Below, one piece after another: positions 7,373 through 14,879 of a stretch of 64,000 nucleotides of DNA. The position numbers were made by a program, and so were the translations under genes. Each line of letters opens with the position of its first letter. The first letter of the stretch is position 1. The stretch is from Sphingomonas sp. Leaf242 (GTDB taxonomy: Bacteria > Pseudomonadota > Alphaproteobacteria > Sphingomonadales > Sphingomonadaceae): the NCBI RefSeq assembly GCF_001422045.1, contig NZ_LMLW01000009.1, positions 186,001 through 250,000 of the forward strand, given 5' to 3'. The notes under the pieces were generated by a model. That model did no database searches, was not told the DNA's origin, and saw nothing but the letters and a program-made list of their open reading frames with translations.

Positions 7373-9040
7373 TTAGACGAAGAAGAGTTGCGGCACCTTC
7401 TTCACTACCGGGGCTTTGTTCGAAGCGGCGAACGCGTAGAGTGCGGAGACGATAAGATCGATCTTCTCTGCTCCAGACTTACTTGGCTTTACCGGACGAC
7501 GCGAAACGCCATTCTGTGCGGCGCAAACATTGGCTGCGCACCAGTCAAAGACAGGGTTGTTCGGGTGAAAAAGCTCGCCGTTCTTCAATGCGGCTTCAAA
7601 ATCGTCCATAGCGACCGTCCATTCGGAGGAGTTCGATACGAACACGCTGGTGTTAAGCCCCAGCTTCTCAAACTTTTGCCGTGTGTTCTCGCCTTGCCAA
7701 TTGTCGAACACGATCTCTTCGACGGCGAAGTGCTTACATAGCTCCTCAATCTTTGCCTCGATCTCTACGAAGCTGGACGCCGAGCCTTCCGTGACAATGA
7801 GATCGCCATTCTGGACCCACGACGCATAGGCGGGGGCGTTCGGACTATCGTCCACCGCGCCTCTTGGGACGAACGCGAATGGGAAAATGGCGCGCTGGCC
7901 GTGGGTAGGGAGGGGAACCACGACCACAATCGCGGTCAAATCCTGTCGGGTGGACATATCCACGCCGATGAATGCTTTGCGGCCCTTGAGCGCCGCCATA
8001 TCGAGCGTATCGCTACCAGAGTTCGCCCAATCGACCTGATTGAGCCATCCATTCGCCGATGCGACCCACTGGTTCAGGTACTTTGTGCGCGCAAACGCCT
8101 GATTTGCGGGACTTTGAAGAGCCTTTTCATACTCGCCACGAAGGTATTCTTCCGAAACGGACACGCCAAGATTCGGATTGGCCTTCCGCCAGACAGAAAA
8201 ATCGCGCCAATTGTCTTCTGGATCGATGGTGTAAATCGCCGAAAACAGGCGATCATCCGCCGAGGTGCCCTTGAGAACGGCTTCTGCGTCGAGCTGCTCG
8301 GTGCGGCAGATGCCCGCAAGGTGAAAACCAGCGGTCGAGATGACGAGTAATAGCGGTTGGCGCCGCGCGCCCATGCCAGTCCTGAAGGCTTGGATCTGCG
8401 TTGCGTCTTTCGCTTGGTGAAGCTCATCGCAAATGGCGACATGCGGCGATGATCCGTCCTTCGTCTTTGCAATGACCGGCACAAATTTGGAGCCGCTGTC
8501 TTCCGAGAAGATCGACTTCGCCATTACCTCCACGCCGAAGGCTTCCATAAAGCCCGGTGATAGCTCTGCCATTCGTTTGGCAGGGTTGAAGACCTCGTTG
8601 GCCTGCGACAGGTTGGAAGCGCCACAGTAGCCTTCCGCACCCGGCTCATTGTCCGCAAATGTCATGTAAAGTGCGATGCCAGCCGCCAGTAGCGACTTGC
8701 CGTTTTTTCTGGGGAGCAAAATGAAGGCGTTGCGGACCTTCCGAAGCCGTGTCTTTGCGTTCAGGAAGCCGAAAATCGAGGCGATGATCCAGACTTGGAA
8801 CGGCTCAAGCTTTACCGGCTGGCCTGCCCATTCGCCTTTGATATGGACGAGCGCTTCGATGAACGCGCACGCGCGATCCACATGAGGTTCGGAGAAGATG
8901 ATGTCGGTTCGTTCGAGGTCCGCGAGCATCCGAGCGGCGGACGATCGTACCTGCCACGATGCAGCGATCTTGCCGCTCTTGATCTTCTTCGCGTAGTCAA
9001 CTGCGGTCCAAGCGAATGAGCCCTTTGCGTATCGCTTCAC
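7373..9040 (-). CDS. terL: Terminase large subunit
   Basis: A 555-residue packaging ATPase-nuclease. The ATPase domain has Walker A-like RKNGKS at residues 111-116 and Walker B with catalytic acid in AICDELH (about 202-208), then LLLVISTAG as the coupling motif. The nuclease domain begins with FIGVDMSTRQDLTAIVVVV near residue 350 (RNase H-like Asp) and continues with EIVFDNWQGE and a late DLIVSALYAF. It cuts and translocates DNA with the small subunit. The GTG start overlaps the small subunit stop (GTGA). Confidence 0.95.
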   Translation of the reverse strand: MKRYAKGSFAWTAVDYAKKIKSGKIAASWQVRSSAARMLADLERTDIIFSEPHVDRACAFIEALVHIKGEWAGQPVKLEPFQVWIIASIFGFLNAKTRLRKVRNAFILLPRKNGKSLLAAGIALYMTFADNEPGAEGYCGASNLSQANEVFNPAKRMAELSPGFMEAFGVEVMAKSIFSEDSGSKFVPVIAKTKDGSSPHVAICDELHQAKDATQIQAFRTGMGARRQPLLLVISTAGFHLAGICRTEQLDAEAVLKGTSADDRLFSAIYTIDPEDNWRDFSVWRKANPNLGVSVSEEYLRGEYEKALQSPANQAFARTKYLNQWVASANGWLNQVDWANSGSDTLDMAALKGRKAFIGVDMSTRQDLTAIVVVVPLPTHGQRAIFPFAFVPRGAVDDSPNAPAYASWVQNGDLIVTEGSASSFVEIEAKIEELCKHFAVEEIVFDNWQGENTRQKFEKLGLNTSVFVSNSSEWTVAMDDFEAALKNGELFHPNNPVFDWCAANVCAAQNGVSRRPVKPSKSGAEKIDLIVSALYAFAASNKAPVVKKVPQLFFV

Positions 9041-9438
9041 TTAAACTTTGCGAACCGATTGGCGGGTGAGGTTGTGTCAGAGCCGCGCGACAGGCGAGCC
9101 TTCGCCCCGCTGATGCCGAGCATTTCCATTTGTTTGCGTAGTTCGGAAACATAGGCGGCATTAGGAGGGGAACCGGCCTTCACAGCTTCGATGTATCCTG
9201 CCATCCACTGGCAATAGACTGCATAGAAGTGGCTATCGGCTTCGCGAGCACCACACGCTTTCACGCGCGAGATGTCTGCCGCCCATACCTCTTTACCAGC
9301 ATCGGTGAGCCATGAGGGAGCGACGGGAGAGTCTGCCGCAAGCTCGACGATCGGCGCTGTCGCGCCATCCACGCATTCTTTGTAAGTACCCGCAAGCTTC
9401 TTGGTTGCGGGATTTTTGAGTTTCGGGCCTCGTTGCAT
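9037..9438 (-). CDS. terS: Terminase small subunit (P27 family)
   Basis: A 133-residue protein with the P27-type layout: basic RGPKLKNPATKKLAGTY start, then a SPVAPSWLTDAGKEVWAADISRVKACG helix pair, a YAVYCQWMAGY helix and a NAAYVSELRKQMEMLGISGAKARL end. It recognises the packaging site. It is the first gene of the visible late operon. No Shine-Dalgarno is present; a CTAAATA box stands five bases before its ATG, so late transcription may start at the codon itself. Confidence 0.9.
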   Translation of the reverse strand: MQRGPKLKNPATKKLAGTYKECVDGATAPIVELAADSPVAPSWLTDAGKEVWAADISRVKACGAREADSHFYAVYCQWMAGYIEAVKAGSPPNAAYVSELRKQMEMLGISGAKARLSRGSDTTSPANRFAKFK

Positions 9439-9443
9439 GAGGG

Positions 9444-9449
9444 TATTTA
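9444..9449 (-). promoter_or_regulatory. TAAATA box before small terminase gene
   Basis: Minus strand AAC TAAATA CCCTC ATG at the head of the late operon. The upstream gene points away, so this box is not part of a stop codon. Confidence 0.65.
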
Positions 9450-9508
9450 GTTGACAGTCGCAACGAGTTCGTAGTTCGTGACCTTCACCGAACTATGGAG
9501 ACACGATC

Positions 9509-9985
9509 ATGTCACTTCTCGACAAGCTTCACGCGCTCATCGACCCCGCACTCAAGGAAACCTTTGACAAGAAGGCTTACGATCCCGTGAAGGATCGTGC
9601 TTGGGTTGTGTCGCGTCTCGAAGCCGCGAAGACGCAGTTTGCCAGCACCGAGGCGACCCGTGGTGGTGGCAAGAAGCTGTGGAAGCTCGCGAACGGCGTC
9701 GTAGCGTTTAGCCCGGTCCGCAAGGATGGTGCCCCGCTGGTCGTGAATGGCCAGACCACCAACTTCATCCCTTCGGAGCGTTTTGGAGATTTCCTCAACG
9801 CGATGATCGCCGCCGTGAACGCTGGCGAATTCGATAAAGAGTTCGAAGCCGACACGACCGCTGGCACCACCGTCAAGGTTCGCACGCCCCGCGCCCCTCG
9901 CGCATCGGCGGGCGGCACCGGCTGGTCCGAAGAGCGGAAAGCGAAGTTCGCGGCGACGATCGCTGCTCGGAAGGCGCCTAAATAA
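9509..9985 (+). CDS. Hypothetical phage protein with basic C-terminus
   Basis: A 158-residue protein, divergent from the terminase genes. Residues 1-100 look folded (WVVSRLEAAKTQFASTEATRGGGKKLWKLANGVVAFSPVRKDG). Residues 112-158 are Arg/Pro/Ala-rich and end WSEERKAKFAATIAARKAPK, a short motif like those in DNA-binding tails of phage proteins and NUMOD-type segments. DNA binding is only a guess. A ribosome site (GGAGA) lies upstream. The stop falls in CCTAAATAA and an intrinsic terminator follows, so it is probably a single-gene transcript. Confidence 0.75.
   Translation: MSLLDKLHALIDPALKETFDKKAYDPVKDRAWVVSRLEAAKTQFASTEATRGGGKKLWKLANGVVAFSPVRKDGAPLVVNGQTTNFIPSERFGDFLNAMIAAVNAGEFDKEFEADTTAGTTVKVRTPRAPRASAGGTGWSEERKAKFAATIAARKAPK
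9979..9984 (+). promoter_or_regulatory. TAAATA box at end of 9509 gene
   Basis: CCTAAATAAGG overlaps the stop codon (AAA TAA) on the plus strand. No start codon follows at the usual spacing; a terminator hairpin begins 13 bases later. Confidence 0.4.
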
Positions 9986-9996
9986 GGCGTGAGATC

Positions 9997-10028
9997 AGTG
10001 GGGTGTGAGGTCCACCCCACTATTTTTC
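9997..10028 (+). terminator. Intrinsic terminator
   Basis: A 9-bp perfect stem (AGTGGGGTG / CACCCCACT) with a seven-base loop followed by ATTTTTCT. It ends the plus-strand gene just upstream. Confidence 0.85.
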
Positions 10029-10102
10029 TAGCCTCGGTGGACAATCCCTAGCAGCCGCCTACATCCCACGATGCGGTACCCGCGTAATGACGGAGGTTTG
10101 TT

Positions 10103-10285
10103 TTGTTTGAGTTAGAGGGATATTACAGGTTTAACTTTGGTGATGGTGATGGCTTTTTTAATGTTGAGGGAACGGTCCTTGGCTTTGAAGCGCCACTGGT
10201 TCGAGTAATGACCGAAGGGAACCAAGAGGCGGTGTATAACACAAGAGCTTCAAACTTTCAGTCGGCGATTAAGCTTCGCAAATAG
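10103..10285 (+). CDS. Small hypothetical phage protein, TTG start
   Basis: A 60-residue protein beginning at TTG with a strong GGAGG six bases upstream (10092-10096), which decides the start. The sequence is FELEGYYRFNFGDGDGFFNVEGTVLG and so on: aromatic, acidic and Gly-rich in the first half with an all-beta look, ending in the basic IKLRK. No homologue is recognised. It stands alone between a terminator and a hairpin, and base composition is more AT-rich than the late genes. Confidence 0.65.
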   Translation: MFELEGYYRFNFGDGDGFFNVEGTVLGFEAPLVRVMTEGNQEAVYNTRASNFQSAIKLRK

Positions 10286-10299
10286 CCCCGGATTTTAAT

Positions 10300-10458
10300 T
10301 CAAACAGGTGAGAAAAAGACTGGGGGACGGTGGGGGAGATTGCCGCCGTGGCAGAAAAACACCCGCCCCCGGTCTGGTTCGGTTCCGTGGATCGATTTAC
10401 CCCGCGATCCACGGTCGGCTTCGGGTAAGCCCTGATGACCGTCATCACGATTATCCAT
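10300..10458 (-). CDS. Possible small ORF of 52 codons
   Basis: ATG at 10458 opens a 52-codon minus-strand frame (MDNRDDGHQGLPEADRG..). The only support is the CTAAATA box five bases before the ATG, as for several real genes here. The amino acid composition is not convincing, there is no ribosome site, and it crosses a strong hairpin. It may instead be noncoding. Confidence 0.25.
   Translation of the reverse strand: MDNRDDGHQGLPEADRGSRGKSIHGTEPDRGRVFFCHGGNLPHRPPVFFSPV
10385..10414. other. 10-bp hairpin in terminase-proximal intergenic region
   Basis: CCGTGGATCG and CGATCCACGG form a perfect stem with a ten-base loop. No T-run follows on either strand, so it is not a clear terminator. It lies between the HNH/membrane gene block and the small terminase, where packaging (cos) sites often occur. 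Confidence 0.5.
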
Positions 10459-10463
10459 GAATG

Positions 10464-10469
10464 TATTTA
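10464..10469 (-). promoter_or_regulatory. TAAATA box after membrane gene pair
   Basis: Minus strand AAGC TAAATA CATTC ATG, 20 bases after the stop of the 10490 gene and five before the ATG of the possible 52-codon ORF. Confidence 0.5.
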
Positions 10470-10489
10470 GCTTCACGGCTCGATGCGTT

Positions 10490-11386
10490 CTATCGATGGA
10501 CGAAAAAACTGATGAGCAAGAAGGCCGCGATCGTCCACGCCGCCATTCGCAACGATGTGATCATCTTCAGCGTGTCCTGCGCGCGTCGATCTCGCAAAGC
10601 CTCAAGTTGCGCGGCTCGATCAATCGGACGACCGTTATCGTGAGTGACTTCCTCCTCATCGGGTTCGTCGGCGGGATTGGCGACGGGAAGGTCAACCGTG
10701 GTGACGAGGAATAGTTCAGCCTCCTCTACTTCACCCAGTCGCGACAATGGCACATCGTCCTTTGCGTTCTGCACCTCGTGCTTCCGATCGCGGGTGAGCA
10801 CCTTGATCTCATTCGTGCTGATCCCCGGCGACCAATTGGCATAGAAGCCATTCACTCCGCCGACACGCAGCGCGATGCTATCCACCTGTCGCGCCTCGAT
10901 CCGGAGAGCATATTCTTGGAAGCGGTCGGGGTTCACATACAAATAGAATGCTACCGTGTCGGGCTGCGTTACATCTCGGAAATCGATGTCCGATGTATAG
11001 CTGACACCACCCCACACAGCGCAACGCTCGCCTTTCGCGTCCGCTTCTTCAATGAATAGGTTAAAGTCGGTGATGGTCCGTTCGGTGCCAAGCATCGAAT
11101 ATCGCGGCGCGTAGCCGCTATGTTCATCGGGATATAACGACGCGGTGATCGTGCGCTTGGTCTTGGCTCCCGGTTCTGCGTCCGGTTCGGCGTATCGATC
11201 ACCGATTTGCGTCTTGTCATTTAGGACGACGGACTTCGCTTTGAAATTCAAAGTCCATTGCCACGGGATATAGTCGCTTCCTACCTTTACACCCGCGTCG
11301 TCAAGCTCGTTCAGCGACCAACTATAAAGACTCTTCAAATCGGATTGATCGTTGAACACGATCGTCCGGTCAAAATGTTCTCTCAA
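10490..11386 (-). CDS. Hypothetical protein with C-terminal membrane anchor
   Basis: A 298-residue protein with a TTG start and AGGGG ribosome site seven bases away. Residues 1-230 look soluble and beta-rich with many Tyr, Asp and Arg. Residues 232-245 are a very acidic linker (ADEPDEEEVTHD). The last 25 residues contain one membrane helix (MAAWTIAAFLLISFF) and a VHR tail, so it is tail-anchored with the bulk in the cytoplasm. It is 10 bases from the upstream membrane protein gene, so the two are cotranscribed. Function unknown; accessory roles such as superinfection exclusion are possible but unproven. Confidence 0.78.
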   Translation of the reverse strand: MREHFDRTIVFNDQSDLKSLYSWSLNELDDAGVKVGSDYIPWQWTLNFKAKSVVLNDKTQIGDRYAEPDAEPGAKTKRTITASLYPDEHSGYAPRYSMLGTERTITDFNLFIEEADAKGERCAVWGGVSYTSDIDFRDVTQPDTVAFYLYVNPDRFQEYALRIEARQVDSIALRVGGVNGFYANWSPGISTNEIKVLTRDRKHEVQNAKDDVPLSRLGEVEEAELFLVTTVDLPVANPADEPDEEEVTHDNGRPIDRAAQLEALRDRRAQDTLKMITSLRMAAWTIAAFLLISFFVHR

Positions 11387-11396
11387 AGCTTTGCCC

Positions 11397-12002
11397 CTAA
11401 CCTAATAGCTTTGTGAGCATCGCGCCGACGCCTAAACCACGAAGGTAGACGAACAGCGATAGCCCGATTGCCGGAATGGCCGTTCCAAGGGTGGCGACCA
11501 TGGCGATATACCAACCCCGCCGAAGCCAAGGCGTTTGTTGAGTGATCACACCAAAATCGCCCTTAAAAGTGTGATGCCCGATATAGAACATGTTCAGTAT
11601 TTCCCACATCACGAAGACGGTAACGCTTACCGTCATCAGTAAGGCGGAGACCCGAAGCTCAATGTCCTTGAACTTGGTGGTTAGCGCTCCGAGGGTTGTG
11701 AAATATGCGGCGAACGCGCCCGCGATAATAATCGTTACATACTGGTGGCTCTTGTCAAATATGTGATTGATGAGTTCCTTTTGCATTGCGACTGTGCGCT
11801 CGTTTGCAAGCTGCGTCTCATTGTCGTCCACCACTCCGGCGATGGCGTCGCTTCCCGCCGCGACCCCTGCAAGGCGCGCATCTATCGTCTTCAGTAGTTC
11901 GGTGCTCGCTTGGGAATGAAGGAACATCTGCTCCATTGCTTGAAACATGATGATCCGAACCTCACCATCGGTTGGCGCTTGGCCGCCTGTCTCGTCCGTC
12001 AT
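11397..12002 (-). CDS. Hypothetical membrane protein
   Basis: A 201-residue protein. Residues 1-90 are soluble and helical (EVRIIMFQAMEQMFLHSQASTELLKTIDARL), followed by three membrane helices: about 95-115 (YVTIIIAGAFAAYFTTLGAL), 126-148 (VSALLMTVSVTVFVMWEILNMFYI) and 168-188 (WYIAMVATLGTAIPAIGLSLFVYL). A GGGGGG ribosome site precedes the ATG. Its stop codon region supplies the ribosome site for the following gene, so the pair is likely made together. No family is recognised. Confidence 0.78.
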   Translation of the reverse strand: MTDETGGQAPTDGEVRIIMFQAMEQMFLHSQASTELLKTIDARLAGVAAGSDAIAGVVDDNETQLANERTVAMQKELINHIFDKSHQYVTIIIAGAFAAYFTTLGALTTKFKDIELRVSALLMTVSVTVFVMWEILNMFYIGHHTFKGDFGVITQQTPWLRRGWYIAMVATLGTAIPAIGLSLFVYLRGLGVGAMLTKLLG

Positions 12003-12042
12003 CTATGCCCCCCGCGTATGCCATTAGGCGCAATCTCGTGCG

Positions 12043-12426
12043 TTAGTCGGTTTCCGGCAAGCGAAACGCTGCATGCGCAATCCAGACCGCCAACGCACGG
12101 TCACGCATCACATCCACGAGATCGTAGCGCTTCGCGATGAACCGCTTCTCGTCCGTGCTCTTGCGGTCATTACAGTCTCTGCAAGCTGGTGCCAGATTGC
12201 TCGTGTCATTGGTCCCGCCAAGCGCGAGGGCAATGATGTGATCGGTTACCGTCGCGGCGGTTATACGCCCCTGTGAGCGGCAATAGCGACACAGGGGATC
12301 GACGGTGAGCAAGCGCTCGCAAACGCGCCTGAACGCCGCGCTACGGTCCCGTAGATGGGCGCTGCCACCATTGCGGCTGGTGATGGTCTTCGTCCGGCTA
12401 GAGAAGGTGGTGGGTTTGTTCGCCAT
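12043..12426 (-). CDS. HNH endonuclease
   Basis: A 127-residue HNH nuclease. Zinc-binding Cys pairs are at 46/49 (CRYC) and 82/85 (CRDC); the HNH core is VTDHIIALALGGTNDTSNLAPAC. Phage HNH proteins near terminase genes often assist DNA packaging, especially in cos-type phages, and that is the likely role here although three genes intervene. The start at 12426 (MANKPTTF) is chosen over 12444 because a CTAAATA box sits four bases before it; the longer form would begin inside this box region. Confidence 0.88.
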   Translation of the reverse strand: MANKPTTFSSRTKTITSRNGGSAHLRDRSAAFRRVCERLLTVDPLCRYCRSQGRITAATVTDHIIALALGGTNDTSNLAPACRDCNDRKSTDEKRFIAKRYDLVDVMRDRALAVWIAHAAFRLPETD

Positions 12427-12430
12427 CTGA

Positions 12431-12436
12431 TATTTA
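12431..12436 (-). promoter_or_regulatory. TAAATA box before HNH gene
   Basis: Minus strand GC TAAATA TCAG ATG in the divergent region with the 12485 gene. No stop codon is involved, since the upstream gene is on the other strand. Confidence 0.62.
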
Positions 12437-12484
12437 GCACGCAAAGCTGCCTAATTGGGACGGCGTTCAGAATCGGAGAAGAGC

Positions 12485-13348
12485 TTGAGCACTACCGAAT
12501 CCACAGATGCGAGCGGCAATAACCCCGAGACCGAGCCCGCTGCCAAGCCAATAATTATGACCGATCCGGCGCGGGAACTCGTCGAACTGTGCGAAGCCGT
12601 ATATACCGTGATAAAGCCGCAGACCTTGGGTGAGGTTCATCTCGCAACCATGTTTGGCGTAGAGGTTTGGTCTAAAGAATTCTACCAGATCATTTTCACG
12701 ATCAGCGAAAGAGTAGATTTACTGGCTAAACTAATCGGCGAACTCGATCTTGACGAAGATTTCAGAGCCGATATCCAAGCTCATGTTCGAGATATCCTTA
12801 TTGCCTTTACCGGCCCTGCGCTGCGGAATCATTGGGAGGCCGATGGTCAAATAAGGGTTTCACCTAAAAATGTTCAGCCGTTGAAGGCAGTGTCTGGTCT
12901 GGTTCGTGCTCGGATAGGATACAAAAAACTATCTGAAGATGAAGTTGCCGAGGTTCTCACGCAGGTAAGTCACCTTATATCGTGGCTTCAGAGTCATCAG
13001 ATATCCGAGCAGGACTTTATCAGGCAAGCCTTGATCGATGGTCTAACCCAATTTCGATTTCGCTTGGAGAAAGTTCGTTGGCTGGGTTGGGGTTACGCCC
13101 TCGACTCCCTGCGCGAGGTTATTGCGGCCTATGTGATGCTTGAACGGACGGGGGTTACCCCAGAAGTAAATCCAGACGCTGGCGCGGTGATGAAACTGGT
13201 CGGTGAATTTTTGAAGGGCGTTTACGAACGCATTCAAGTAGCGAAAGGAGTGTATGAATCCGGCGACTTCCTTTTGAAAGTCTACGGGGCCGGAGCATTG
13301 TGGCATCAGGCAAAACCGGCTTTGGCAGGCTTGATCGGTTCAGGTTGA
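12485..13348 (+). CDS. Hypothetical helical protein (accessory operon gene 1)
   Basis: About 287 residues from a TTG at 12485 that has GGAGA five bases upstream; an alternative TTG at 12455 lacks a ribosome site. The N-terminus is a low-complexity Ser/Thr/Glu linker of about 25 residues. The remainder is almost entirely helical (for example RELVELCEAVYTVIKPQTLGEVHLATMFGVEVW and LAKLIGELDLDEDFRADIQAHVRDILIAFTGPALRNHW) and soluble, with a weakly hydrophobic C-terminal region. No family is recognised. It opens a plus-strand block of three genes between the packaging region and the replication region, a typical place for lysogenic-conversion or anti-phage cargo. Confidence 0.72.
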   Translation: MSTTESTDASGNNPETEPAAKPIIMTDPARELVELCEAVYTVIKPQTLGEVHLATMFGVEVWSKEFYQIIFTISERVDLLAKLIGELDLDEDFRADIQAHVRDILIAFTGPALRNHWEADGQIRVSPKNVQPLKAVSGLVRARIGYKKLSEDEVAEVLTQVSHLISWLQSHQISEQDFIRQALIDGLTQFRFRLEKVRWLGWGYALDSLREVIAAYVMLERTGVTPEVNPDAGAVMKLVGEFLKGVYERIQVAKGVYESGDFLLKVYGAGALWHQAKPALAGLIGSG

Positions 13349-13479
13349 TCACTTCAAAAAGGCGTCCATGAAGCCCGACTGCCGCGCCAGTTTGGGCGCA
13401 GCGTTCAAAGTTGGCGGGAAAGCCGATTGATCTCGTTCGACAGCAATCACAGCATAAACAAGCCGGGGTAATCGACCTT

Positions 13480-14280
13480 ATGGAACTCGGAGAATGGGCA
13501 GGATCGATTGGTATCAGCGCTCTGACTGCGGCGGGCATCATGTGGACGGGCGCAAAGGTCGTCGCGAGCAAGTGGCTGGATTCACGCTTCGATAGTCGGC
13601 TCGAAGCGGTGAAGCTCGAAGGGCAGAAACAGCTTGAGGCGGTCAAACTCGAAGGACAGTCGCAGCTTGAAGCCGCTCGTCACGAGCATACCGGCTACAT
13701 CGAGCGGATGAAGTTTGAGCGATCGAACCTGTTGGATCGGTCCGCAAAGCTGAACCAGCGTGAATTTGAGATAATCCCCGCCATCTGGAACGCAGCTACC
13801 AGCGCTCACTACGCTGTGCTTCGGCTCATATCGAGGTGGCAGGAAGGCACCAACATTCACAAGATGACCGAAGCCCATTTCGAAGCGCTTTTAAAAGATT
13901 CTCCGATGAAAGAGCACGAGAAAGACGAGCTTCGAGGTAAAACCGGATATGAACGGACCACCTATTATAGCGAACTTCAAGGGTGGCTGCGCTTACGAGA
14001 AGCGAACGAAGCTGTGGTCAGGCTGAACATTGCGACGGAAGAAGGGACGATATTTCTTCAGCCGGAAACTCATGATCGTATCCAAGCAATCACGGATAGC
14101 ATCCGGAAGACATATCAATACTTTCGAAACAATATGGTTTTCGAGCTTGATGAAAAATTAGAGGATGATCCGATTGATCGATATCGTGAGGTTGGCGATG
14201 ACGAGTATCAGGCGTTGGCGAAGTATCTGCGCGAACGGTATTGGACTGGCGACGACAAAACCGCCGAGCGATCAGCATGA
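13480..14280 (+). CDS. Membrane-anchored coiled-coil protein (accessory operon gene 2)
   Basis: About 266 residues from ATG 13480; a TTG at 13411 would add 23 residues. One N-terminal membrane helix (about residues 8-28, GSIGISALTAAGIMWTGAKVV) is followed by a basic segment and an 11-residue repeat LEAVKLEGQKQ / LEAVKLEGQSQ / LEAARHEHT, predicted to form a long coiled coil. The C-terminal 180 residues are helical and soluble. Topology suggests a membrane-tethered cytoplasmic protein. Its stop overlaps the next start (ATGA). Unknown function. Confidence 0.78.
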   Translation: MELGEWAGSIGISALTAAGIMWTGAKVVASKWLDSRFDSRLEAVKLEGQKQLEAVKLEGQSQLEAARHEHTGYIERMKFERSNLLDRSAKLNQREFEIIPAIWNAATSAHYAVLRLISRWQEGTNIHKMTEAHFEALLKDSPMKEHEKDELRGKTGYERTTYYSELQGWLRLREANEAVVRLNIATEEGTIFLQPETHDRIQAITDSIRKTYQYFRNNMVFELDEKLEDDPIDRYREVGDDEYQALAKYLRERYWTGDDKTAERSA

Positions 14281-14510
14281 TTTGGCCGATAACCTTTTTC
14301 GCGGCCTTCGTAGCTTTAATCGCATATTCAGGTCGAGGTAGAAATTCCGTATGGGGTACGGCTACAATCGGATTGGTGATCGGCGTGGTGCTCGCTCTGA
14401 TTTTTCCGGGTCATTTCTGGTGGACCCTCGTTCGAGCGGTAGCGGTCGGGGCGCTGGTTGGTTTGGTTTTTGATTTGCTTCCGAGACTGGTCCCAAGGAG
14501 CCATCGATAA
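14277..14510 (+). CDS. Small three-helix membrane protein (accessory operon gene 3)
   Basis: 77 residues from an ATG overlapping the previous TGA. Three hydrophobic segments: about 2-18 (IWPITFFAAFVALIAYS), 26-42 (TATIGLVIGVVLALIF) and 47-66 (WTLVRAVAVGALVGLVFDLL), with a basic PRLVPRSHR tail. Tight coupling to the preceding coiled-coil membrane protein suggests the two work as a complex. No family recognised. Confidence 0.7.
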   Translation: MIWPITFFAAFVALIAYSGRGRNSVWGTATIGLVIGVVLALIFPGHFWWTLVRAVAVGALVGLVFDLLPRLVPRSHR

Positions 14511-14604
14511 GAATTACGCTTGATCCAGCAGGCGTGAGCGCTGGTGCGCGTCCCATGGGGCTTAAGGCATCGAGCGCATGCCAAATCGACAAGCCGTGTA
14601 GATA

Positions 14605-14830
14605 TGTATGTAGATGTCGGCTTTTTGACCAATTCTCGTTTATAAAGAACTTTTTATCTCGAATTAATATCTGGTAATAGAAGTAGTATACATACTATAC
14701 ATACTATACATATACTACATTATTACTCATAAACTGCTGATATACCTCGATTTATCTCGATTTCGGCATATGTATGCCACGCAATGCAGGTGTGATGGGT
14801 GTGATGGGTGTGATGGGTGTGATGGCTTTG
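14605..14830. other. Candidate phage replication origin
   Basis: A stretch of about 160 bases far richer in A+T than anything nearby (14610-14770), with repeats of CATACTATA (14691, 14700, then CATATACTA at 14709) and two CTCGATTT copies near 14747-14766. It is followed by four perfect GTGTGATGG 9-mers. It lies immediately downstream of the VapE-like replication gene and has no coding potential. An unwinding element next to iterons beside the replication gene is the usual plan of a phage or satellite origin; the role is inferred. Confidence 0.55.
14790..14825 (+). repeat. Four tandem 9-bp iterons
   Basis: GTGTGATGG occurs four times without interruption or mismatch. On the other strand the unit reads CCATCACAC. 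Confidence 0.9.
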
Positions 14831-14879
14831 CCGCTCGATGGCCAAATTGGGCGTCACCACGCGGCAACGCCCGCCCGGA

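Noticed and set aside
14790..14825. CRISPR-like repeat
   Set aside because: Units of 9 bases without spacers; no cas genes anywhere in the window.
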